From Takakia lepidozioides (lineage: Eukaryota; Streptophyta; Takakiopsida; Takakiales; Takakiaceae), in contig CM060732.1 in the NCBI GenBank assembly GCA_030704615.1, forward strand, positions 19,220,001 through 19,284,000: a stretch of DNA of 64,000 nt, written 5' to 3'. Numbering within the stretch: the stretch's first letter is position 1; each line of letters starts with the position of its first letter. Positions 30,236 to 39,538 of this stretch are shown piece after piece. Both the position numbers and the translations under genes were made by a program. The notes below the pieces were generated by a model, which searched no databases, was not told the origin of the DNA, and worked only from the letters and a program-made list of their open reading frames with translations.

Positions 30236-32150
30236 AAAGAGAGAGGGAAGATACTTTTTGTCATGTCAAGACAAAGACAGGACCCCTAGGGTCGTTGTCA
30301 TGAAAGTATAAACAGACATATCAGCCACTTAAAAGTGGCACCATCCATCAATCATCAAGCTTAGAAAATCCAGAATTACATCCATGCACAATAATGTGTC
30401 CATGTCAGTATTATTCATGACCCAAAGAGTATGCCGCTGATGCTGATTGACCACCAGTCATGATCATGATACACATTCAAAGGTCTGGGTGGGATGACGG
30501 GTACTTGACCATATTTTGGCCTTGATGTGGTGCAGGTCAAATAATCATACACATGTACTGTCTGCAAGCTGTAATCCAAGCATACTTACTAAAACCCCAT
30601 GGGTGTCATGGAGGGTTTTCTTAAAAAAGAAAGGAACACCTGGATATCACAGATTTAAATACCTTGTCTTGCCAGTATTTGCTTAGACTGGTTTGCAGCA
30701 CAGCTTGCCCCCACAGGGGAGGTAGATATGTCTGGTAAGTTTTCCAGGATACCCCTATACCTTTATTTCTTGCTACAGCTGAAAATCAAAGTTCATGACA
30801 CAACAAGGTAAATATAAAGGACTGCATACACATCCTGTGACAGTATATGATACTGTCAGTACACCCTTCACATCATTCCACATTTGACCATGTCATTACA
30901 CCATGTCCAGGGGGTATTTCCACTTGACCACCCTGGCTGCCTCAAAAACCAGTTACCAGTTATATTACTGCCATATTTCAGTGTCAGCCGAATAGCCACA
31001 GGCAGAAACTTCACCATACCCTGGCCTAAGCATCTAGCTAACAAAGCCATCTGGGTTGGAACATAACAGGGGCCTTATACCAACAGAGGTACTCGAGTAG
31101 CTGCAGCAAACAGTTCCTTGCAGCCTCTCAAATTGTTTCCAACTACCATAAGGTAAGCAAAGCAAACTAGGGCCTGGAAAACAGATGTGTGTCTCTCACA
31201 CAAGCCATCATAAACTAGGCTGTCACCACATAACAGAGGTTTCCCACTGGCTGGGCCGAAATAGCCCATCGTAGAAAGCATTACACTTGTTCTTCAAAAA
31301 TCAAGGAAGGAAAGAGGTAGGATCAAGAAAAACCATAGAGTAGTTTAGTTTTTCAACATTTTAAGATGAGTCCCTGGGAAGCGATTCTTTCCCCTGCTCT
31401 GCAATCCCACTTGGCATCCAGCAGCACCTAGACATCAGAATATTAAGTGGAAGCCCTCACCTGTGCCCGTCCCAAAAACAACCACAACGCATTGTGAGTT
31501 AGTGAGGATGCACGAGGTGAGTAGCAAGCTTCCACACTTGCTATCGAGGTCAAATACACTTCAATCTAAGCGCAGAGAATGCCCAAGAAAGTAGGGAAGA
31601 AAAAAAAACAGAAAAAAAAAAAAAAAAACATTTTTTACTGTTTGGGGGAGAGTTGTCATCTCTCCACAAGCCTAACCGTGCAGGGAGGACTCCGCCAGCA
31701 CCACAACGCTGCTACCTTAACCAAAGCAAAGTCTTGCCAAGCACAAAAAAAAAGAGCTTGGTCTCAAAAGGTAGGGTTTATGATGGGAGGGACAGAGACT
31801 TCCTTGTTATACCAAGACGCCGCCATTCATCAAAGATCCAGATGAGGGCTCATAGGAAAACGTCATAAACATGCAGGTGGTACCTCTGCCATCACTGCCG
31901 CGGTTCCCTTGTGCAGCAAAAAAACAGACAACTGAGACAGTGAATCTTCCCTCATCACTAAGCCACCGCCATCGCCTTAAAGAGCCCGCCTAGGCGGCAC
32001 TCACAGGAGCCATAAACACTCAAGGATTGGCAGCTCAAGGTATCTGCAGCACGAGCACCATCGCTCCTCCCAAGCCGCCATCACGCGCGCTCTCGCAGCG
32101 CAAAAAGAAAGACATTAGGGTTGCGTAGGGTTTTCCCCTGTCTCTCTCTC
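30236..32150 (-). repeat. Unknown repeat family, copy Q (left palindrome arm)
   Basis: It is the reverse complement of copy R (32,590-34,560) along its whole length at high identity. Frames on the minus strand (31,281-31,075 and 31,050-30,868) together match the R frame, with YDGLCERHTSVFQALVCFAY and LPVAIRLTLKYGSN. The 5' end near 32,100 has AACCCTAATGTCTTTCTTTT followed by an ATGGCGGCTTGG context, which resembles a plant 5' leader. The protein family is not recognised. Confidence 0.6.
31443..31540 (-). ncRNA. Candidate structured hairpin, copy Q
   Basis: On the minus strand AAGTGTGGAAG and CTTCCACTT form the outer stem and CTCACCTCGTGC with GCACAGGTGAG the inner stem, as in copy R. Confidence 0.4.
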
Positions 32151-32589
32151 CCTTTGGACACTGGGCTTATGGAATTGTTGTCCCGACTTCCATCCTTGAG
32201 GAAATTGAAAAAAATTGCAAAATTGGGTTGCAGGGAATTTTGGATGTTTTTTATCCAAAAAAAAATTTTAATTGTATTTTTAGTGAAATATTTCTTCACT
32301 AAAAAACCTGTGAGTTGCAAAACTCCCGTCAGTTTCTACTTTTTCAGTCCAACCTGGATGAAAAAATGACTTCATCTGACAGGACCTAAATACAGGGCAA
32401 GACAGGTTTTTAAATAAAACCCCCCCATGTTTTTCATCTAACCTAGATGAAATACGGACTACATCCGTTGAGTGCAGAACAGGATGAAAGCACGATGTCT
32501 TTCATCTTCCACGAATGAGAAACGGACTACGTCCGTCGGGCGGACAGACTGGCGGATGTTTTTCATCTTGAGAAGGATGAATGATGGGC
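32151..32589. other. Spacer at the centre of the palindrome
   Basis: This 440-bp unpaired centre contains AT-rich sequence and several GATGAAA/TTTCATC motifs with ACTACGTCCGT/ACTACATCCGT repeats (32,440-32,560). No gene is seen. Confidence 0.5.
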
Positions 32590-33174
32590 CAGACAAGGGA
32601 AAACCCTGCGCCACCCTAATGTCTTTCTTTTTGCGCTGCAAGAGTGCGCGCAATGGCGGCTTGTGAGGAGCGATGGTGCTCGTGCTGCAGATACCTTGAG
32701 CTGCCAATCGTTGAGTGTTTATGGCTCCTGTGAGCGATGCCTGGGCGAGCTCTTTAAGGCGATGGCGGTGGCTTAGTGATGAGGGAAGATTCCCTGTCTC
32801 AGTTGTCTGTTTTTTTTGCTGCACAAGGGAACCGCGCCAGTGATGGCGGAGGCACCACTTGCATGCCTAGGACGTTTCCTTAGGAGCCCTCCTCTGGATC
32901 TTTGATGAATAACGGCACAAGGAAGTCTCTCTCCCTCCCTTTATAAACCCTACCTTTTGAAACCAAGCTCTTTTTTTCTTGTGCTTGGCAAGACCTTGCT
33001 TTGGTTAAGGTAGCAATGTTGTGGTGCTGGGGGAGTCCTCCCTGCACGGTTAGGCTTGTGGAGAGATGGCGACTCTCCCCCAAACAGTAAAAAATGTTCT
33101 TTTTCTGTTGGTTTTGCTTCCTTGCTTGCTTTGGCATTCTCTGCACTTAGATTGAAGTGTATTTGACCTCGATA

Positions 33175-33269
33175 GCAAGTGTGGAAGTCTGCTACTCACC
33201 TCGTGCATCCTCACAACTCACAATGCGTTGTGGTTGTTTTTGGACGGGCACAGGTGAGGGCTTCCACTT
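33175..33269 (+). ncRNA. Candidate structured hairpin, copy R
   Basis: The outer stem is AAGTGTGGAAG with CTTCCACTT. The inner stem is CACCTCGTGC with GCACAGGTG. Compared with copy P, GCGC/GCGC has become GTGC/GCAC, a compensatory change, and the outer stem bases differ while still pairing. Confidence 0.4.
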
Positions 33270-33465
33270 AATATTCTGATGTCTAGGTGTGCTAGATGCC
33301 AAGTGGGATTGCAGAGCAGGGGAAGGAATCGTTTGCCAGGGACTCATCCTAAAATGTTGAAAAACTAAAGTACTCTATGGTTTTTCTTGATCCTGCCTTT
33401 TTCCTTCCTTGATTTTTGAAGAACAAGTGTAATACTTTCTACGATGGGCTAGTTCGGCCCCGCCA

Positions 33466-33804
33466 GTGGAAAACCTCTGTTATGATTGTGACAGCTGGGT
33501 TTATGATGGCTTGTGTGAGAGACACACATCTGTTTTCCAGGCCCTAGTTTGCTTTGCTTACCTTATGGTAGTTGGAAACAATTTGAGAGGCTGCAAGGAA
33601 CTGTTTGATGCAGCTACTCGGGTACCTCTGTTGGTAAAAGACCCTTGTTATGTTCCAACCCAGATGGCTTTGTTAGCTAGATGCTTTAGGCCAGGGTATG
33701 GTGAAGTTCTGCCTGTGGCTATTCGGCTGACACTGAAATATGGCAGTAATATAAATGGTAACTGGTTTTTGCAGCCAGGGTGGGTCAAGTGGAAATACCC
33801 CTGA
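33466..33804 (+). other. Unrecognised open frame in copy R
   Basis: There are 112 codons with Cys/Leu-rich sequence (CERHTSVFQALVCFAYLMVV, then LPVAIRLTLKYGSNINGNWF). The same peptide is encoded by copy Q in two frames, so conservation through duplication is seen, but there is no domain I can name. No start context or splice sites could be fixed. Kept as a possible exon of an unknown gene or element ORF. Confidence 0.3.
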
Positions 33805-34654
33805 CATGGTGTAATGACATGGTCAAATGTGGAATGATGTGAAGGATGTACTGACAGTACCATATACTGTCATAGGATGTATGCAGTCCTTTATATTTAC
33901 CTTGCTGTGTCATGCGCTTTGATTTTCAGCTGTAGCAAGAAATAAAGGTATAGGGGTGTTCTGGAAAACTTACCAGACATATCCACATCCCATGTGGGGG
34001 CAAGCTGTGCTGCACACCAGTCTAAAACAAATACTGGCAAGGCAAGGTATTTAAACCTGTGATATCCAAGTTTCTTTCTTTTCTAGAAAACCCTCTATGA
34101 CACCCATGGGGTTTTAGTAAGTATGCTTGGATTATAGCTTGCAGACAGTAAATCTGTATGACTATGTGACCTGCACCACATCAAGGCCAAAATATGGCCA
34201 ATATATGGCCAAGTACCCGCCATCCCACCCAGACCTCTGTAAGTGTATCATGATCTTGACTGGTGGTCAATCAACATTAGTGGCATACTCTCTGGATTAT
34301 GAATAATACTGACATGAATACATTACTGTGCATTGATGCAATTCTGGATTTTCTAAGCTTGATGATTGATGGATGGTGCCACTGTTAAGTGGCTGATATG
34401 TCTATTATTCTTTCATGACAACGACCCTGGGACCTGTCTTTGTCTTGACATGACAAAAAGTATATCTCTTCTCTCCTCTCGTTCGTGCTGTTCACCAAAA
34501 AAAAAACCACAGAGGGAAAGAAGGGGTAGAAAAAGTTAATAAGAGAGGGAGAGAGTGGAGAGAGAGGAGAGGAGAGAGGGCAACAATGAAAAAAAATGGT
34601 TTGGGGGGGGGGGTGGGATGGTCAGATAGTGGTCACTGCAGCATATGTCCAACA

Positions 34655-35345
34655 CCAGATATCCTAAGTTAATCGACTCTATATCTTGGAAACAGGACCG
34701 CCCATGACCTGTCAAACAGGCTAAGTCCTGCAGAAGACAGTAGAAGAGATTCTCAAGGACCTGACCTGGAACCGCAAGTCTTCACCCTGCTGGATAAATC
34801 TGACTTAGAGGCTATAGTGTCCAACCATGTTTGTTGCCATGAGATTGTCTGATGAAAATGAAGTTAGGCAAAAAAAAATTCCCTGAACTTTGTTTCCAGT
34901 CAGTGACATGGGGGAGGACATCTTGGATGACCTCAAGGGTCTACCCACTCTCGGCACTAGACTGAAATTTAAACTCAGGGCAGGAAGCCTACCTTTGAAC
35001 AGCAAATAGAAGCAGAGAGGAAAGGGAGAGTGCAATTGCCCGTTGTGTGGGCAATCTGAAGACAATACTCATTTTTTGATACATTGTCCAGGGTTCTCTC
35101 ACCAAATAGACGTTCTCTTCAAATCTATCAAGGGAATTGTGCATGTACCTCTATTTACTAACTTTGAAAAAGTCGAGGCTGAGCCAAAGCCCAGCCCCTT
35201 CTGAGGCCTAGTTTTTGGGCATCTCACACACAGCAGATTGATGCTTGTGTGAAGGGATTTGTAGAGGGTATCTGGAAAACCCGGATTAATTCTATATGTG
35301 AAGGTAAGTCTTACTACTAACATCAGCCCCTGACAGAGGTAGGGT
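34655..35345 (+). pseudogene. LINE RT C-terminal fragment, plus strand copy 1
   Basis: It shows the same sequence as 29,640-30,170 in inverted orientation: ILDDLKGLPTLGTR, FKLRAGSLPLNS and CPLCGQSEDNTHFLIHCPGF. It is preceded by a segment (34,655-34,790) shared with 35,460-35,580. Several stops and shifts are present. It forms the outer part of the right palindrome arm. Confidence 0.6.
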
Positions 35346-35454
35346 CTGTCCTTTTGTTTCCCCAAGAGAGGGGGCAACAAAGAAAAAGAGAATGTGGGGG
35401 GGGGGGGAGTGACTGAGCAGCAGCTCCCGACGAGATAAATTCAAGGTCAGATGG

Positions 35455-35870
35455 TGGGTTCAGCTGCAATATATGTCCAACACCAGATATCCTAAGTTAA
35501 TCGACTCTATATCTTGGAAACAGGACCGCCCTGTCAAACAGGGTAAGCCCTGGGAGAAGAGAGTAGAAGAGATTCTCAAGGATCTGAATCTGGACCCGCA
35601 AGTCTTGACCTTGCTGGATAAACCTGACTTAGAGAGTGTAGTGTCCAAAGCCATGTCTATTACCAGAAAATTGTCCGATGAAAATGAAGTTAGGAAGAAA
35701 ACTTCCCTGAACCTGTTTCCAGTCTGTGACATGGGGGAGACATCATGGATGCGCTCAAGGGTCTATCCCACTCTTGGCACCAGACCTAAATTTAAAGTCA
35801 GGGCAGGAAGACTACCTTTGAACAGTAAACAGAAGCGAGAGGAAAGGGAGAGTGCAATTTCCCTGACGTA
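35455..35870 (+). pseudogene. LINE RT C-terminal fragment, plus strand copy 2
   Basis: A tandem relative of the preceding fragment, with TRYPKLIDSISWKQDRPVKQ, KLSDENEVRKKTSLNLFPVC and KVRAGRLPLNSKQ. It breaks off before the C-x2-C cluster, at 35,860, where a GC-rich unrelated sequence begins. Confidence 0.6.
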
Positions 35871-36268
35871 CCTCTGCTGCTACGGCTGCTGGTGCTTGAA
35901 GCGAGCTGGCGCGGCGAGCTTCTGTGGTGCTGTCGCGGCTGCCAGCGGCGCGGGTCCCCGCCGCTGCAGGGCGTCTCCCCCGCTCACCACGGCTCTCTCT
36001 CTCTCTCTTCAGCTCGTTAGGTCGCGCCTCTGCGCGGCGTTCCTACCACACAGGGAGAGAGACATCAGCCCGTGCTTAGGGCAAGAAAGCAAGGGAGGAG
36101 GCGGTGCTTACCTTGGGCGTTGGAGCGGCGTTGGGGCAAACTCCTTGGGGCCTTGCGACCACCTCGGGCTCAGCAGCAGGTGCGTTTCTCCTCCACCCTA
36201 AACCCCACTCTCTGAACTACCTCTCTCCCAAAGAACAAACAAAAACGGAGGGGAAAGAGATGCTTCAA
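35871..36268. other. GC-rich stretch, no gene recognised
   Basis: The sequence is rich in GCTGC/GCGGC with a CT repeat near 35,990. The open plus frame to 36,201 has no motif and starts inside the LINE fragment, so it is not called. Confidence 0.35.
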
Positions 36269-36289
36269 GCACTTAGGGAAAAAAAAGGG

Positions 36290-36525
36290 CGGCGCCTACG
36301 TGCGACGCCCGGCCGTCGCACGCCTACGCCCCCTTTTTTTTAAATGTAAAAAATATTTGCGACGGCCGGCCGTCGTTGCTTGCGACCCCCGGCCCCATAA
36401 ATAAAAAAAACACGTCGCCCCCCGCGACGGCTTTCCGTCGCGGGGTGCGACCCCCAGGTAAAAAAATGAAAAAACTCGTCGTCAAATGCGACGCGAGGGG
36501 TCGCAGGAGGCGACGGCCGGCCTTT
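36290..36525. repeat. CACTA 3 subterminal repeats
   Basis: Six or more GCGACG/CGTCGC inverted motifs lie in 235 bp, spaced by short A/T-rich pieces. Same motif type as in CACTA 2. Confidence 0.7.
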
Positions 36526-36925
36526 CTGGGTTTAGGGTTTAGGGCCTTTTGGGTTTCTTAGTTTTTATTTTTATTTATTTATTTTTTCATATGGTACTGG
36601 GTTAAGGTGTTTGCTTTTCTTTATGGTGCTGGGTTTTGGTTGTGGGTCTTGGGGTTAAAAGGATAAACGGTGTAATTAGGATTCACATACCCAAAATGTG
36701 GTTCAATCTGATAATCGCAAAGCGCTGGTCTCAACAAATTTTCCATGGTGTGGGCATCCTGAAGATAGAACGAGAGGAAGGATTTATTGTCTTGGGCTCT
36801 AGCACCATAGGGATGCTCCGCCTTTGGTTACCAATTTTGAAAGCCCCGAGGCTGAGGCATAGGGTTTTTTTGCCAACGGTTTTTGAGAAATGAAAGTGTT
36901 GGTGGTGTGTGTTAATTAGGATGAG

Positions 36926-37960
36926 ATGGTGAGGAAACATCGACCCGTCTCCCTCGAGGATGGGGAGGTAGTACCACATATCGATTGTGGCCCTAGAGCG
37001 ACCATTTTTCGTGGCGAGGAGCCACCCATTGCACCTGATCCAATACAGGCTGCCGGGCACAATCGTAGAAGGGACCGGGGCCAAATTTCAGGTGATGCGG
37101 AGGATGTTGACACTCCGGGATCGAGTCGGGCGCGCCGCGGTTGCCCCCTCGCGGGCCACCCCGTCCAACCACGTCCACCTTTGACCCCCCCCCCCCCAAC
37201 AGGATTGAGTGTTGGTGCACTAAGTGTTGGGAACGGATACCGCCGGGCGGCACCAGACCACCGAGGCGGCGACCGCATGTTGTCGAAAAACATTACAAGA
37301 AGAACAAGATTGCGGATGCGGCAAAGGTGAGTGTTTTTCCCACCCCTCTCATTAATTCATTTAAGGTACATTTAGGTTTATCTAATAATATAGTATGATT
37401 GGTAAGCATACATGAATCAAAATTACGACATAAGTATTGATGCGTCGTTCACTACGCACATTGCAGCCACGACTTGATGCCCAAGCTCGCAATCACATTG
37501 CACATGAGGCATTTCGCGCCGGTCTAAGAATTTGTGCCAGAGCATGTGCCCGATGTGACCAGTTGGTTCCCCCAGCAGCACGTAGATGAGATGCGTAGGG
37601 TCGAGGGGTATCGTAGGTGTCGTAGGCGTTATGGCCGGCGACGAGCAGCCCCACCCCCCCTCCAGTTTCCTCAGCGGCCCCTGATTGTGGCCCCCCCCCC
37701 CCCCGTTGTTTTTTTTGCCTGATCCACCTCCGGTTACCTGATCCGGACGTTGTACCCCGGCTGCACCTCCGACATTACATCCTCAACCACCTCCACTTTC
37801 ATCTCCTCCGCCAGCAGTACCACCTCCACCTCCACCTCCACGTGCATGTGCCCCCCGAACCCCTAGGAGGGGTCGGCTTCGCCCTAGGTTTCCTCCCCTT
37901 CGGCTTGGGCGGCCTGAGCCGGATCCTCGCCCCCGATGGGAAGCGCATAGGACTATGTTA
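36926..37960 (+). pseudogene. CACTA 3 transposase 5' exons (Transposase-associated-like)
   Basis: At 37,200-37,300 one frame reads IECWCTKCWERIPPG...RPHVVEKHYKKNK. This recalls the C-x-C-x2-C...H transposase-associated domain found at the N-terminus of plant TNP2 proteins. A strong donor, AAAG-GTGAGTG, follows at 37,326. A second exon-like frame (about 37,465-37,722) reads HIAHEAFRAGLRICAREHVP with a Pro-rich tail. C-runs at 37,187 and 37,691 make the frame uncertain. Assignment is moderate. Confidence 0.45.
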
Positions 37961-37979
37961 CTAGGACCGTCCAGCCTCG

Positions 37980-38644
37980 TTGTTGGGGGAATCATCTCGA
38001 CCCTCCCACCCCCATCCGAGAAAATGTGGAGTTCGAGTATTGGGGGAGACGGTATGTTGTGAGAGCCGCTACAGACCCTGCTATGGGTCGGGGTTTTATT
38101 CACGGTCAATGATATTGTGGTTCCTCCTCGGAGAAACAACATGGTGGACTTGTTTCCCTACTACGGTCCATACTACACCTCCCTGGAGTTCCGTACATTA
38201 CGCCTCGAAGCCCCATACATCCTACCCTACATTTTGTGTGTCAACGGACAGGATGTACGTAGACGGGGGTTGTCTCCCATTGAGATCAGATTTTGTGATG
38301 GTGACCCCGACATCTTCGGCAATGTTGCTGGGCTGGTCAATAGTTCTTTTGGTCATCCTAGGAGAACCAATGTAGTATGGGACGAGCGAAGCGATGGGCA
38401 TGAGAGCTTTTGTGGTCATACGTCAGTATACTGTGAGGGGATGCACATGTTTGTGATGACATGTGCTAGTAGGACTATTAGGGCTGGCAGCGAACTATTT
38501 GCATCATACGAGTTCTCTCCCGGAATGGATCTAGAGGGGCATTGTAGATATTCTCATGATGTACTTTGTATACATCCGATTAATCGATTGATTAAATTTT
38601 TTCTTGTTGCTCGTGTGGGTTGCAACTTTGCATATGTGATCTAA
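37980..38644 (+). pseudogene. SET-domain-like segment inside CACTA 3
   Basis: From about 38,075 the sequence reads GRGFIHGQ then, after a stop or shift at 38,110, DIVVPPRRNNMVDLFPYYG. The main frame (38,117-38,644) continues GNVAGLVNSSFGHPRRTNVV, MFVMTCASRTIRAGSEL and FASYEF. This follows the SET lysine-methyltransferase pattern: G.GV....DI, N-H-S-C..PN, ..A.R.I..GEEL..DY. The NHxC motif is altered to NSSF, so catalysis is doubtful. It lies between the transposase N-terminal exon and TNP2. A 0.9-kb intron-like AT-rich stretch follows, with an acceptor, TATCAG, at 39,538. Either host gene capture or an element-specific domain. Confidence 0.6.
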
Positions 38645-39538
38645 ACATACTTATGCACATGTGGACCAAAATGAGCTTGAACCAAGTTGATTCAATGGGT
38701 CATTCTAGTGTTGAACGCAGCTACGTGTCATAGAGACGGAAAATTGTGTTTCGCCTGCAGATGATTTTTTTTTTTTAATTATTCCATTTTCAAGCCATAT
38801 GCTTAATGATAGCATATGCAATGTGCGTGCAAAATTTGGGAGTAAACAAAAGTCATTTGGACCCATAACCAGATTTTGTTCTCTCATTTGCACTCCAAAA
38901 TTGAGTTATCTTCAACTTCATGCACTCTTCATAGAGAGTTCTGCAAAAGTGACCCTAGAAACACACTTATTTTTTTTTCCATTTTTTTTTGTCCCATTTT
39001 TTGCATGGATGTAGTGGTGCAAAGCCGATGTCACAGAACAAAATAGAGCTAAAAATAAAATCATTACGCCCCTCAAAACCGCAATCATATATTTTCTAAA
39101 TGCAAATATTTATTTTAAATTCATTTAAATTCGATTTAATCAAAATTGGTGCAAGGGTGAGTGCGTCGTTGGGGAGGCAATTTTTTTTTTTTTTTTTTTT
39201 TTTTCTGCTGGATCTTTGTACAGGTGTTGCACACATATTTAAGCACATGTAGGAAAAAATGAAGCTTGAGCCACATCCGTTTGTTGGGTGCAATGGCATG
39301 AGAGGATTTTCTTTCACATTAATAATTATAGGGTGAATGCGTCATTGGGGGGGCAAATGATTTTGTTTGGGTTTGAAACTTTGCATGCGTGTACGTTGCG
39401 CACATACATGTAATTATTGAATGACATATTTGATGCACACACACATTGAAGGTTGTTGTTTGCATTTCGCTTATAATGAAGTGTATGGTTGCAAGGACAC
39501 ATTATAATATATGTCCCTATGTTCATTTGTTCGTATCA
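38645..39538 (+). other. AT-rich intron-like stretch
   Basis: T-runs and no coding motif; the end TTCGTATCAG reads as a splice acceptor directly before the acidic TNP2 N-terminal exon. A poly-T run at about 39,181-39,204 is simple sequence. Confidence 0.4.

Larger units (their letters stand above)
32590..34560 (+). repeat. Unknown repeat family, copy R (right palindrome arm)
   Basis: This is the direct counterpart of Q. It starts CCCTGCGCCACCCTAATGTC, then ATGGCGGCTTGTGAGGAGCG, carries the hairpin at 33,175-33,269 and a 112-codon frame (33,466-33,804), and ends in the conserved ACATGACAAAAAGTATATC block. The frame is shared by both arms apart from indels, so it may derive from a real exon, but the product is unknown. 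Confidence 0.6.
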
